Shown: positions 16,835 through 24,609 of the stretch, piece by piece | Layout: every line of letters starts with the position of its first letter | Position numbering within the stretch: the stretch's first letter is position 1 | NCBI GenBank assembly: GCA_963712765.1 | Contig: CAVQIX010000004.1 | Span: 248,001 to 312,000, forward strand | Length of the DNA stretch: 64,000 bases | Reading direction: 5' to 3' | DNA from: CAXMST01 sp963712765 | GTDB taxonomy: Bacteria > Actinomycetota > Thermoleophilia > Solirubrobacterales > 70-9 | Notes under the pieces: model-generated | Seen by the model: only the letters and a program-made list of their open reading frames with translations | Databases searched by the model: none | Told to the model about the DNA's origin: nothing | Position numbers and translations under genes: made by a program

Positions 16835-17675
16835 GGCCACCGATCGCCGCGGCCACCCGGATCGAGTCGAGCGCCTCGATGTCGTGGAGACGATGGATCT
16901 GGGCGCCGGCCGAGGCAGCGATCGCCGCTGCGGCAAGTGTCCCTGCGCCGCGACCGCCGGCGCCGAGGCGGTCCTCCCAGGAGCCGGCCAGGACCGCGCC
17001 GATGAAGTCCTTGCGTGAGAGAGAGACGAACAGCGGGCGTTCGAGCGCGTGGAGCTCCGGCAGCCGCCGGATGATCTCGAGCGCGTGGCCGGTGTCGAGG
17101 TCGAAGTCGAGCCCGGGATCAATGACGATCGCCTCCCGGCTGACCCCGAGCTCGACGGCACGATCGATGCGCTCGGCGAAGAACTCCAACAGTCGGGCAA
17201 CGACGTCGGCGTAGTTCGGCAGCGGACGGGCCGCGCGCGGCGGGCCCTCGATGTGCATCAGGACGTACCCGCAGCCGCACTCGGCCACGACCGCGAGCAT
17301 CTCGTCGGCGCCGCCACCGATGTCGTTGATCGCGGCGGCCCCGGCCGCGATCGCCTCCCGGGCGACCTCCGGGTTGAAGGTGTCGGCGGTGACCGGCTGC
17401 TCGAGCTCGCCGCTGAGGCCGGCGACGGCCGGGATCAGGCTCGCGGCTTCCGAGCGGGCGTTGACCGGCGGCCCGTTCCGCGCGGGAACCGCGCCGACGT
17501 CGATCAGCTCGAAGCCGGACCCGGCGAGGCGGCGTCCGTCGGCGATCGCCTGCTCGGGTGTGCCGCTGCGCGCCCCCGCGAACATCGAGTCGGTGGTCAC
17601 GTTGACGATCCCCGCCCCTATGGGATGGTGGCGATCGAGCTCGAGAATGCGATCGCTGAGCTGCCAGGTGAGCAT
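16827..17675 (-). CDS. folP: Dihydropteroate synthase
   Basis: Condenses p-aminobenzoate with the pterin diphosphate in folate synthesis. The 282-aa protein has GIVNVTTDSMF, TADTFNPEVA, INDIGGG, LMHIEG, IDPGLDFD and LSRKDFIGA, covering the pterin- and pABA-binding loops. TAGCGT lies 7 nt before the ATG. Its stop overlaps the helicase start, coupling folate and repair genes. A pterin-loop oddity is TTDSMF in place of the usual TPDSF; whether this alters substrate choice is not known. It is divergent from the archease-like gene. Confidence 0.93.
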   Translation of the reverse strand: MLTWQLSDRILELDRHHPIGAGIVNVTTDSMFAGARSGTPEQAIADGRRLAGSGFELIDVGAVPARNGPPVNARSEAASLIPAVAGLSGELEQPVTADTFNPEVAREAIAAGAAAINDIGGGADEMLAVVAECGCGYVLMHIEGPPRAARPLPNYADVVARLLEFFAERIDRAVELGVSREAIVIDPGLDFDLDTGHALEIIRRLPELHALERPLFVSLSRKDFIGAVLAGSWEDRLGAGGRGAGTLAAAAIAASAGAQIHRLHDIEALDSIRVAAAIGGRG

Positions 17676-17682
17676 CGATGAC

Positions 17683-17688
17683 ACGCTA
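17683..17688 (-). promoter_or_regulatory. -10 hexamer TAGCGT (folP-helicase operon)
   Basis: Seven nt before the folP ATG. Confidence 0.4.
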
Positions 17689-17720
17689 GCGCCAGCTACG
17701 CGGGCGGCCCGATCCGGGGT

Positions 17721-17726
17721 TAGTCT
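17721..17726 (+). promoter_or_regulatory. -10 hexamer TAGTCT (archease-like gene)
   Basis: Six nt before the ATG, divergent from the folP element 33 nt away. Confidence 0.4.
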
Positions 17727-17732
17727 GGACCC

Positions 17733-18140
17733 ATGTACCACGTTGATCACCGCGGATCCGAGATCGAGCTCGAGATCGAGGCAGTCGAGATCGAGGGCGT
17801 GTTCACCGATGCCCTGCTCGCGCTCGGCGACGTCTACGCGGACGCGACCGCCGCTCGCGGGCGACCCACGACCCACGCGGTGGTGGTCGGGGCCGACGAT
17901 CTACCCGGCTTGCTCGCCGCCTGGGTAGCGCGGCTGGTGGAGCTGGCCGAGAACGAGGACTTCGTTCCCGAGAGGGTGGAGAAGCTGCGGCTCGCCGGCA
18001 GCGATCTCAACGCGCTGGTCGCCGGTGAGCGATCGATCCCCCGGGACCTGATTGCTGGGGTTGCCTCCGACCGGGTCGGGATGAGGAGACTGCAGGACGG
18101 CGCCTGGAGTGCGGCGATCGTCCTCGCGACCCGGAGCTGA
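17733..18140 (+). CDS. Divergent archease-like protein
   Basis: A 135-aa protein with the archease layout: an N-terminal YHVDHRGSEIELEIEAVEIEGVFTDALLAL-type strand-helix (here spread over residues 2-31), the central helix DDLPGLLAAWVARLVELAEN, and C-terminal strands ending WSAAIVLA. Archease stimulates the RNA ligase RtcB. Oddly, the acidic residues of the family (Asp in HTADI, and the last Asp of the terminal strand) are not preserved, so metal-dependent activity is doubtful. No rtcB is nearby. TAGTCT lies 6 nt before the ATG, which suggests a leaderless mRNA. Confidence 0.6.
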   Translation: MYHVDHRGSEIELEIEAVEIEGVFTDALLALGDVYADATAARGRPTTHAVVVGADDLPGLLAAWVARLVELAENEDFVPERVEKLRLAGSDLNALVAGERSIPRDLIAGVASDRVGMRRLQDGAWSAAIVLATRS

Positions 18141-18166
18141 GGTCTCAACGCCGGCGCTCCGCCCAA

Positions 18167-18172
18167 TACGCT
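18167..18172 (+). promoter_or_regulatory. -10 hexamer TACGCT (HAD phosphatase)
   Basis: Six nt before the GTG start. Confidence 0.35.
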
Positions 18173-18178
18173 CCCCCC

Positions 18179-19003
18179 GTGGCACTCCGCTGCCTGTACA
18201 CCGATCTCGACGGGACCCTCCTCGGCCAGGCGGGATCCCTCTTTCGCGACGCCGACGGCAGCTTCTCGAAGTCCCAGGCGCTGCTCCTACAGGCCTGCCA
18301 CCGCGCCGAAGTCGAGGTCGTGATCATGTCCGGGCGACGCGAGGCCCAGGTGCACTCCGACGCACGCCTGATCGGTCAGTCCTCCTACATCTACGAGGCC
18401 GGTTGCGCGATGGTCATCGATCGCGAGCGCACATACCTGACCGGGTCCTGGGAGGCGAAGCCGGATCTCAACGTCCACGACCAGATCGTCGAGGCGGGGG
18501 TTCCCGAGACGCTGTTCGAGCACTTCGGGCCCGATCGCCTCACCTGGCACGAGCCCTGGCACACCGGGAGGCAGCTCTCGCTGTTGATGCGCGGCAAGGT
18601 CGACGTCGAGGAGGCGAACCGGCTGATCGCCGACAGCGGCCACGAGGATCTGCGCTTCCTCGACAACGGTGCGATCGGCAGGCCGATGGCCGGGATCGAG
18701 TTCACTCACGCCTACCACGTTGTCCCGGGCGGAGCCAGCAAGGGCGCCGCCGTCAATGCCCACATGCGCGCCCGCGGCTATGAGCCCGAGCAGTGCATCG
18801 CCGCCGGCGATTCGATCGAGGACCTCGAGGCCGCCCGCTGGGTCGGCCACTTCTTCTGTGTCGCCAACGGACCCGAGCGGGACGATCGGCTGAGGGAGAC
18901 GCTGGCGGAGTATCCGAACGCGAGTGTCACCGCGGGACGGATGGGCGACGGCGTCTACGAGGCCGTGATCTCGACTCTGGCCGGCGCCCCCGGGGCTGCT
19001 TGA
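18179..19003 (+). CDS. HAD-IIB family phosphatase
   Basis: A 274-aa haloacid-dehalogenase-type phosphatase of the Cof/sucrose-phosphatase class. Motif I is YTDLDGTLLG (D9 and D11), motif II MSGRREAQ, motif III the Lys in PGGASKGAAV, and motif IV AAGDSIEDLEAA; the IIB cap lies between motifs II and III. The substrate is likely a phosphorylated sugar or small metabolite. The start is GTG with TACGCT 6 nt upstream. Its stop overlaps the next start as TGATG, so it is translationally coupled to the hydroxy acid oxidase. Confidence 0.88.
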   Translation: MALRCLYTDLDGTLLGQAGSLFRDADGSFSKSQALLLQACHRAEVEVVIMSGRREAQVHSDARLIGQSSYIYEAGCAMVIDRERTYLTGSWEAKPDLNVHDQIVEAGVPETLFEHFGPDRLTWHEPWHTGRQLSLLMRGKVDVEEANRLIADSGHEDLRFLDNGAIGRPMAGIEFTHAYHVVPGGASKGAAVNAHMRARGYEPEQCIAAGDSIEDLEAARWVGHFFCVANGPERDDRLRETLAEYPNASVTAGRMGDGVYEAVISTLAGAPGAA

Positions 19004-20097
19004 TGGCGGCCGGAGCGCACCGGGGCGGGTGGCCGCTGAACCTGACCGAGCTCGAGGCGCCGGCCTCCGAGCTGCTCGAGCCCACCGCCTACGACTACTA
19101 CCGCTCGGGAGCCGGCGACGAGATCACCCTCGACCGAAACCGCGCCGCCTTCTCGGACCTCCGGCTGCTGCCACACGTGCTCCGCGACGTCTCCGACATC
19201 GAGCTCGGCACCGAGGTGCTCGGCAGCCCGATGTCGATGCCCGTGGCGGTCGCTCCAACCGCCTTCCACCGCCTCGCCGATCCCGACGGCGAGATCGCAA
19301 CCGCGCGGGGTGCGGCGGCTGCCGACGCGGTCTTCTGCCTCTCCTCACTCTCCAACACCACGCTCGAGGAGGTCGCGCCGGCAGGCGGCCGGCGCTGGTT
19401 CCAGCTCTACGTCTTCCGCGATCGCGAGCTCACCAGGGAGCTGGTCGAGCGGGCGGAGGCCGGCGGCTATGAGGCGATCCTCCTCACCGTCGACGCGCCC
19501 GTGCTCGGCCGTCGCGAGCGCGACATCCGCAACTCCTTCGAGCTGCCCGACGACCTCACGATCGCCTCCGTCGGCGATCCGGTCGAGGCCGGCGCAGGCG
19601 AGTCGGGGCTGGCCGCATATTTCGCCGCTCAACTCGATCCGGCTCTGACCTGGAGCGACCTCGAGTGGCTGGTGGAGATCTCGGGCCTGCCGGTCGCAGT
19701 CAAGGGCGTGCACCGCGCAGACGACGCCGAGCGGGCGATAGATCATGGGGCTGCGGCGGTGATCGTCTCCAACCACGGAGCCCGACAGCTCGACACCGTG
19801 CCGGCCACGATCGAGATGCTCCCCGAGGTTGCGGAGGCCGTCGGGGGGCGCGGCGAGGTGCTGCTCGACGGTGGAGTCCGGCGCGGCACCGACGTGGTCA
19901 AGGCGCTCTGCCTCGGCGCCGCGGCCGTGATGGTCGGCCGGCCGGTCCTGTGGGGGCTCGCCCTCGATGGTGAGGCAGGGGTTGGACGAACCCTGAACAT
20001 GCTCAGAGTCGAGCTGCGCGAGGCGATGGCCCTCTGTGGAGCGGCATCGCTCGACGAGCTCGAGCCTGATCTGATCGCGCCCGGCCCGCGACTCTGA
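19003..20097 (+). CDS. FMN-dependent alpha-hydroxy acid oxidase/dehydrogenase
   Basis: A 364-aa TIM-barrel flavoenzyme of the lactate/glycolate/mandelate oxidase family. Recognisable parts are DYYRSGAGDEITLDRNR, MSMPVAVAPTAFHRLADPDGE, WFQLYVFRD, LTVDAPVLGRRERDIRN, the VAVKGVHR strand and the catalytic SNHGARQLD, then LLDGGVRRGTDVVKAL and VGRPVLWGLA. It oxidises a 2-hydroxy acid to the keto acid; whether the acceptor is oxygen or the respiratory chain is not clear, though cydAB follows 26 nt downstream on the same strand. Confidence 0.92.
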   Translation: MAAGAHRGGWPLNLTELEAPASELLEPTAYDYYRSGAGDEITLDRNRAAFSDLRLLPHVLRDVSDIELGTEVLGSPMSMPVAVAPTAFHRLADPDGEIATARGAAAADAVFCLSSLSNTTLEEVAPAGGRRWFQLYVFRDRELTRELVERAEAGGYEAILLTVDAPVLGRRERDIRNSFELPDDLTIASVGDPVEAGAGESGLAAYFAAQLDPALTWSDLEWLVEISGLPVAVKGVHRADDAERAIDHGAAAVIVSNHGARQLDTVPATIEMLPEVAEAVGGRGEVLLDGGVRRGTDVVKALCLGAAAVMVGRPVLWGLALDGEAGVGRTLNMLRVELREAMALCGAASLDELEPDLIAPGPRL

Positions 20098-20114
20098 CCG
20101 CGCTGCGAGGTCGC

Positions 20115-20120
20115 TAGTCT
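20115..20120 (+). promoter_or_regulatory. -10 hexamer TAGTCT (cydAB)
   Basis: Six nt before the second of two GTG codons; decides the start chosen for cydA. Confidence 0.45.
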
Positions 20121-20126
20121 GGAGTG

Positions 20127-21596
20127 GTGATCGACGTCGGATCAGCGGCGCCTCTGCTCCCGCTCGCCGCAGACAACCTCCTTGCCGCGCGGAACCTGAT
20201 GGCCTTCACGCTCGGGTTCCACATCATCCTCGCCTGCGTCGGCGTGGCGCTGCCCGCGGTGATGCTCACGGCCGAGTACCGGGGCCGCAAGCACAACGAT
20301 CCCGAGGCGCTGGATCTTGCGCGCAAGTGGTCGAAGGCGGCGGCCGTCCTGTTCGCCGTAGGCGCCGTGACCGGGACGGTCCTCTCCTTCGAGCTCGGGC
20401 TGCTGTGGCCGGTCTTCATGGAGAATTGGGGCGACGTCTTCGGGACCGGGTTCGCGATCGAGGGCATCTTCTTCTTCACCGAGGCGATCTTCATCGCGAT
20501 CTACATCTACGGCTGGAAGCGACTCGACGGCTGGAAGCACTTCTGGACCGGCGTGCCGATAGTGATCGCCGGGGTCGGCGGAGCCTTCAGCGTCGTCGCC
20601 GTCAACTCCTGGATGAACCAACCGCAGGGGTTCACCCAGGCGGCCGACGGGACGATCACCGACGTGCAGCCGCTGACCGCCCTCTTCAACCCGGCCACGG
20701 TCTACGAGTTCCCCCACATGCTGCTCGCCGCCTACATGGTCTGTGGCTTCGGGCTCGCCTCGATCTACGCGATCCGCTGGATGCGAGGTCGGCGCGATCG
20801 GCGGACCAGGCTTGGCTTCATCATCCCGTTCGCGATCGCGGCGATCGCGACCCCGGTCCAGATCTTCGTCGGCGATGTTGCCGCCCGCGGTGTCGCCGAC
20901 CATCAGCCGGCCAAGTTCGCAGCCTTCGAGTGCATCCAGGAGACCGGATCGAACCAAACCGAGTGGCTCGGCGGGATCTGTACCGACGACGGGGTCAAGT
21001 GGGGCATCCCGATGCCCGGCGTCGACTCCCTCCTGGTCGGCTTCAGTACCGACACCGTCGTCACCGGCTTTGAGCCGAACGCCGACAACCCCGAGCTCGC
21101 GGGAGTCTCGGGCGCGACCTCGATCCCGCCCGACGAGCGGCCACCCGCGACGACGATGCTGCACCTCGCCTTCGACGTGATGGTCGGCATCGGCTTCGCC
21201 CTGCTCGGTCTGGCCGCGTGGTTCGGCTGGAGCCTGTGGCGCCGGAAGAAGCTTCCGGAATCAAAATGGTTCTGGCGAGCGGCGGCGCTATCGGGCCTGG
21301 GAGCGGTGATTGCGATGGAGTCGGGGTGGATCGTGACCGAGGTCGGCCGACAACCCTGGATCGTGCAGGGCTTCATGCGGACCGAGGAGGCGGTGACCCA
21401 GGCCGAGGGGATCTGGTTCGTCTTCGCCGGGACGGTGCTGCTCTACGGCACGATCGGCTTGATCACCTACAAGGCGCTGAAGCTGATCTCCGGCCAGAGC
21501 GGGGACATGAACGTGCCCTACGGCCCCGGCCCCGGCCCCGGCGACCAGCAGCCTGATCCCGAATCCGTGGCGGCCGGCGAGGGGACCGGGCGATGA
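20127..21596 (+). CDS. cydA: Cytochrome bd-type quinol oxidase subunit I
   Basis: Catalytic subunit of the bd-type terminal oxidase (quinol + oxygen, no proton pumping), a multi-helix membrane protein of about 489 aa. The N-terminal helix contains GFHIILACVG with the expected heme b595-site histidine, GWIVTEVGRQPWIVQGFMRT is the conserved C-terminal quinol/heme block, and the Q-loop region is short, like CioA-type enzymes. The tail has a Pro/Gly repeat (GPGPGPGD). Two adjacent GTG codons are possible; the second was chosen because TAGTCT ends 6 nt before it. It overlaps cydB by 4 nt. Confidence 0.95.
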   Translation: MIDVGSAAPLLPLAADNLLAARNLMAFTLGFHIILACVGVALPAVMLTAEYRGRKHNDPEALDLARKWSKAAAVLFAVGAVTGTVLSFELGLLWPVFMENWGDVFGTGFAIEGIFFFTEAIFIAIYIYGWKRLDGWKHFWTGVPIVIAGVGGAFSVVAVNSWMNQPQGFTQAADGTITDVQPLTALFNPATVYEFPHMLLAAYMVCGFGLASIYAIRWMRGRRDRRTRLGFIIPFAIAAIATPVQIFVGDVAARGVADHQPAKFAAFECIQETGSNQTEWLGGICTDDGVKWGIPMPGVDSLLVGFSTDTVVTGFEPNADNPELAGVSGATSIPPDERPPATTMLHLAFDVMVGIGFALLGLAAWFGWSLWRRKKLPESKWFWRAAALSGLGAVIAMESGWIVTEVGRQPWIVQGFMRTEEAVTQAEGIWFVFAGTVLLYGTIGLITYKALKLISGQSGDMNVPYGPGPGPGDQQPDPESVAAGEGTGR

Positions 21597-22594
21597 GCAA
21601 GCCCGAGGTCGTCGCCGTGATCCTCGCCGCGGGGCTGACGCTGTACGCGGTCTTCGGCGGTGCCGACTTCGGCGCGGGGATGTGGAGCCTGCTCTCCCGC
21701 CGTGAGGGAAAACGGGGCGAGCGCGCACGGGCCCGAATCGAGCACTCCCTGGGACCGGTCTGGGAGGCCAACCACGTCTGGCTGATCTTCTGCCTGGTGG
21801 TTCTGTGGACCGGCTTCCCGAAGGCCTTCGGCCCTCTGATGGAGACCCTCTATGTGCCGCTGGCGCTGGCCGCCGTCGGGATCGTGCTGCGAGGATCGGG
21901 GTTCGCCTTCGGCCACACCTTCGCCGGGGCGGCGAAGGCCCGCTCCGAGACGGTCTTTGCGGCTTCGTCGGTCGTCACCCCCTTCTTCCTCGGCTGTGTG
22001 GTCGGCGCCGTGGCCGCGGGCGAGGTCCCGGCCTCGGGCGGGGGAGAGCCGTTCTCGAGCTGGCTTGCGGTGCTCCCGATCACGATCGGGGTCCTGTTCG
22101 TGGTCAGCTCCGCCTACATCGCCGCCGTCTTCCTCACCGACGACGCCCGGCGCGCCGGCCAGGACGATCTCAGGGACTACTTCCGCCGACGGGCCATCGG
22201 GGCCGCGGTCGTCGCCGGGGTCTTCTCGGTGATCGGCCTGGTCGTCCTTCGCGCCGACGCGCGGAGCATCTTCGACGGTCTCGCCGCCGAGGGGCTGCCC
22301 CTGGTGATCGCATCGCTGCTGCTCGGCGGCACAGCGCTGACGATGCTCGCCGCCGGGCGCGGTCGGGGGATCCGCCCGGTCGCGGTCGGTGCGGTGGTCG
22401 CCGTGGTCGCGGGATGGGCGGTTGCCCAGAACCCGTTCCTGCTGCCGGGCTCATTGACGATCGAACAGGCCGCCGGCGCCGGCGCCACCCTGACGGCGGT
22501 GATCATCACCTTCGGATTCGCCGTGGCCATCGTCGGGCCGTCCCTGTTCTTCCTGTACTGGCTCTCCCAGCAGCAGGCTCTGGACCTCGACTAG
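21593..22594 (+). CDS. cydB: Cytochrome bd-type quinol oxidase subunit II
   Basis: Partner subunit of the bd oxidase, 333 aa, with about eight to nine transmembrane helices. The N-terminal FGGADFGAGMWSLL and HSLGPVWEANHVWLIF with FPKAF are hallmark CydB segments. The ATGA overlap with cydA ensures matched translation. The cydDC heme/thiol exporter that often follows is absent here; the next gene, an SDR, lies on the opposite strand 21 nt away. Confidence 0.95.
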   Translation: MSKPEVVAVILAAGLTLYAVFGGADFGAGMWSLLSRREGKRGERARARIEHSLGPVWEANHVWLIFCLVVLWTGFPKAFGPLMETLYVPLALAAVGIVLRGSGFAFGHTFAGAAKARSETVFAASSVVTPFFLGCVVGAVAAGEVPASGGGEPFSSWLAVLPITIGVLFVVSSAYIAAVFLTDDARRAGQDDLRDYFRRRAIGAAVVAGVFSVIGLVVLRADARSIFDGLAAEGLPLVIASLLLGGTALTMLAAGRGRGIRPVAVGAVVAVVAGWAVAQNPFLLPGSLTIEQAAGAGATLTAVIITFGFAVAIVGPSLFFLYWLSQQQALDLD

Positions 22595-22615
22595 CCGGGT
22601 CGCCCCCGGCGGCGG

Positions 22616-23407
22616 TCAGTCCCGGCGGGGCGCGGCGGCTTCGCCGCGGGCGCGCCTGAGCAGGCGATCGAGCAGGCGCGGTGCCAACCCGTTGATCCCG
22701 AGCAGGCGGACGGCGCCGGGGGCGTAGACGGCACGCTCGCCGGTCTCGACGGCGGAGGCGATCTGACCGGCGAGCCGGTCGGGATCGATCGCCTCATCGC
22801 TCTTCCGCCACGCGGGGAGGCGCTCGAGCTGATGCGAATGCAGCTCGGTCTCGACCTCGCCGGGGTAGACCGTCGTCACTCCGATCCCCGTCCCGGCGAG
22901 CTCATGCCTGAGCGCCTCTGCGAAACCCCGGTTGGCGGCCTTGGTCGCCCCGTAGACGGCGCCGGACGGGAAGGCGCGGATCCCGGCGCCGGAGGAGACG
23001 ATGACGACGTGGCCGGAGCCGGCCGCCAGCATCGGCTCGAGGCCGGCGCGCACTGTGTAGAGGCTGCCGAGGAGGTTGATCGCGACCATCTCCTCGACCT
23101 TCTCGATGGCCATCTCCGCGAATGGACCGTAGTGGGCGATTCCCGCGTTCGCGACCAGCAGGTCGAGCCCGCCGGCCTCGTCGGTGAAGGTCGCGACGGC
23201 CCGCTCCAGCTCGCGCCGGTCGGTGACGTCGGCGGGCACCGCCACAGGCTCGCCGGGGAGCTCATCGGCGAGCTGGTTGAGCTCGCGGTGGCCGCGGGCG
23301 ATGAGGCCGACACGCGCTCCTCGTCGAGCCAGCTCGTGGGCGAGCGAGCGGCCGATGCCCTTCGATGCGCCGGTGATCAGCGCCCTCGTTCCGTCACCGA
23401 CTCTCAT
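22616..23407 (-). CDS. Short-chain dehydrogenase/reductase
   Basis: A 263-aa classical SDR. Cofactor motif TGASKGIG (12-19), structural NAG (87-89), and catalytic S139, Y152xxxK156 are all intact. The R residues after the first strand suggest NADP(H) preference. The C-terminal part resembles DltE/YqjQ-like SDRs that act on lipid-like substrates, but the substrate is not defined. It starts 20 nt from the divergent DtxR-type regulator, so the two promoters must overlap or lie inside the genes. Confidence 0.88.
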   Translation of the reverse strand: MRVGDGTRALITGASKGIGRSLAHELARRGARVGLIARGHRELNQLADELPGEPVAVPADVTDRRELERAVATFTDEAGGLDLLVANAGIAHYGPFAEMAIEKVEEMVAINLLGSLYTVRAGLEPMLAAGSGHVVIVSSGAGIRAFPSGAVYGATKAANRGFAEALRHELAGTGIGVTTVYPGEVETELHSHQLERLPAWRKSDEAIDPDRLAGQIASAVETGERAVYAPGAVRLLGINGLAPRLLDRLLRRARGEAAAPRRD

Positions 23408-23414
23408 GGGTGGA

Positions 23415-23420
23415 TACTCT
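23415..23420 (+). promoter_or_regulatory. -10 hexamer TACTCT (DtxR-type gene)
   Basis: Seven nt before the ATG, inside the 20-nt gap to the divergent SDR; excludes the upstream GTG start. Confidence 0.45.
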
Positions 23421-23427
23421 CAGGTGG

Positions 23428-24144
23428 ATGACCGGCGAGCAGGTGACAGTCGCGGAGGAGGAGTACCTGCAGGCGCTGTTCTGGCTGCAGGAGGCGCAGC
23501 TGCCGATGACCGCTGCCAACGTGGCGCGGGCAATGCAGCTCTCCCCTCCGACCGTGCACGAGATGATCGGCCGGCTCGAGCGCGACGGGCACGTCGAGCG
23601 GGCCGAGGACAAGACACTCAGCTTCACCGCCCAAGGCAAGGATCACGCCGAGGCGATCGTCAAGCGCCACCGACTGATCGAGCGCTTCCTCACCGATGTG
23701 CTCGGGATCCCCTGGGACGAGGTGCACGAGGAGGCCGAGCGTCTCGAGCACGCGATGTCGCCCGTGCTCGAGGAGCGGATGATGGCCGCGATCGGCGACG
23801 CCACCACCTGCCCCCACGGCCACCCGATCGTGCTCGGGCAGCGGGAGCAGGGCTCCCTGCTCGCCGACTGCGAGGTGGGCGCCGCGGTCCGGATCCTGCG
23901 CTTCGAGAACGAGGCGGAGGAGCTTCTGCACTACCTGAAGGACGCCGGACTGGAGCCGGGCCTGAAGGGCAAGGTCGACTCCTCCGACGACGACAGCGTG
24001 GTGGTGGTAGCCGGCGACGGCGCCAGCTACAGCGTCACGCGAAGCGTCGCCGAGACCGTCTCGGTCCGAGCCGATCCGGCCCCGCCGCCACGCGCAGCGC
24101 TTCCCGAACAGCTCCAGCTCTCGAGCGACCGCTACGGTCGCTGA
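23428..24144 (+). CDS. DtxR/MntR-family metal-dependent repressor
   Basis: A 238-aa metalloregulator of iron or manganese homeostasis. It has an N-terminal wHTH (EEEYLQALFWLQEAQLPMTA; SPPTVHEMIGRLERDGHVE), the dimerisation/metal domain KRHRLIERFLTDVLGIPWDEVHEEAERLEH (His/Glu ligands spread over about 80-115), TTCPHGHPI, and a C-terminal FeoA/SH3-like domain. The ATG was preferred to an upstream GTG because TACTCT ends 7 nt before it, while the GTG would lie upstream of that hexamer. Targets unknown; the divergent SDR is a candidate. Confidence 0.9.
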   Translation: MTGEQVTVAEEEYLQALFWLQEAQLPMTAANVARAMQLSPPTVHEMIGRLERDGHVERAEDKTLSFTAQGKDHAEAIVKRHRLIERFLTDVLGIPWDEVHEEAERLEHAMSPVLEERMMAAIGDATTCPHGHPIVLGQREQGSLLADCEVGAAVRILRFENEAEELLHYLKDAGLEPGLKGKVDSSDDDSVVVVAGDGASYSVTRSVAETVSVRADPAPPPRAALPEQLQLSSDRYGR

Positions 24145-24148
24145 GCGG

Positions 24149-24167
24149 GCGGCTGCGGCCCAGCCGC
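24149..24167. terminator. Hairpin after the DtxR-type gene
   Basis: GCGGCTG-CGGCC-CAGCCGC, a 7-bp stem 4 nt after the stop, between convergent genes; no T-run. Confidence 0.4.
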
Positions 24168-24237
24168 TGAGACGCGGCGATCGTCGCCGCCACCGATGCA
24201 CCGCGGCGGCTGCGGCCTGTGGTGCCCGCCGCTGGCA

Positions 24238-24459
24238 TCAGACGGCCCTGTTTTCCGCCGTCGTCGTCTCGCCGCAGATCTCGCGGAGCGCGCGGTAGAG
24301 GCGCTCGTCGCCAGTGTCGGCGACGGTGCCTTCACGGCGCCTGGCGGCCTCGTGGCCCTTGACCGCCGCCGCGAGAGCGTAGAAGCGCCGCTCCATATTC
24401 CTGCGACTGAGATGATCCCGTTCCGCGGGGCGTACCCCCTCGAAGAAGCTGATTGGCAT
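24238..24459 (-). CDS. Small hypothetical protein, 73 aa
   Basis: Not recognised. The product is basic and mostly helical (MPISFFEGVRPAERDHL, then RRFYALAAAVKGHEAARR and ERLYRALREICGE), without signal peptide or membrane segment. GGAAGGAGG six to seven nt before the ATG is one of the strongest ribosome binding sites in the window, so translation is credible. Upstream lies an AT-rich control-like region with two inverted repeats. It stands alone between the DtxR gene and an aminotransferase. Confidence 0.55.
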   Translation of the reverse strand: MPISFFEGVRPAERDHLSRRNMERRFYALAAAVKGHEAARRREGTVADTGDERLYRALREICGETTTAENRAV

Positions 24460-24505
24460 GCGGGCCTCCTTCCGTTTGCTTGTCCCGCCTCGATAGGCGA
24501 GTCGG

Positions 24506-24531
24506 TTTGCTGCGATAACAATACGAGCAAA
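24506..24531. promoter_or_regulatory. Inverted repeat TTTGCT-N14-AGCAAA
   Basis: Perfect 6-bp arms separated by 14 nt, upstream of the small 73-aa gene on the minus strand; spacing suits a dimeric regulator, but the factor is unknown. Confidence 0.35.
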
Positions 24532-24534
24532 TCG

Positions 24535-24548
24535 TTAGTAATTGCTAA
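24535..24548. promoter_or_regulatory. Near-palindromic operator candidate TTAGTAATTGCTAA
   Basis: Twelve of fourteen positions are symmetric, in the AT-rich patch; it stands out against GC-rich surroundings. Operator role is inferred only. Confidence 0.35.
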
Positions 24549-24609
24549 AGACTTGTGATTACGCCACTCCGGCGGGCGGGATCTTGCGACGGGCGGCGCC
24601 CCCGGCTGA

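Larger units (their letters stand above)
24460..24609. other. AT-rich intergenic patch with inverted repeats
   Basis: In a region of about 70% GC, the stretch 24504-24556 is well under 50% GC. It holds a TTTGCT-N14-AGCAAA inverted repeat and the 14-bp near-palindrome TTAGTAATTGCTAA. No convincing gene is seen on either strand. Most likely this is the promoter/operator region of the 73-aa gene. Confidence 0.5.

Noticed and set aside
16841..17200. Longer N-terminus for the DEAH helicase
   Set aside because: The added 120 residues are Ser/Arg-rich and lie over folP in another frame; the helicase fold starts after the GTG.
24196..24558. 120-aa plus-strand frame over the small gene and AT-rich patch
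   Set aside because: It has no SD or -10 element and mixed composition; the minus-strand frame has the strong SD.
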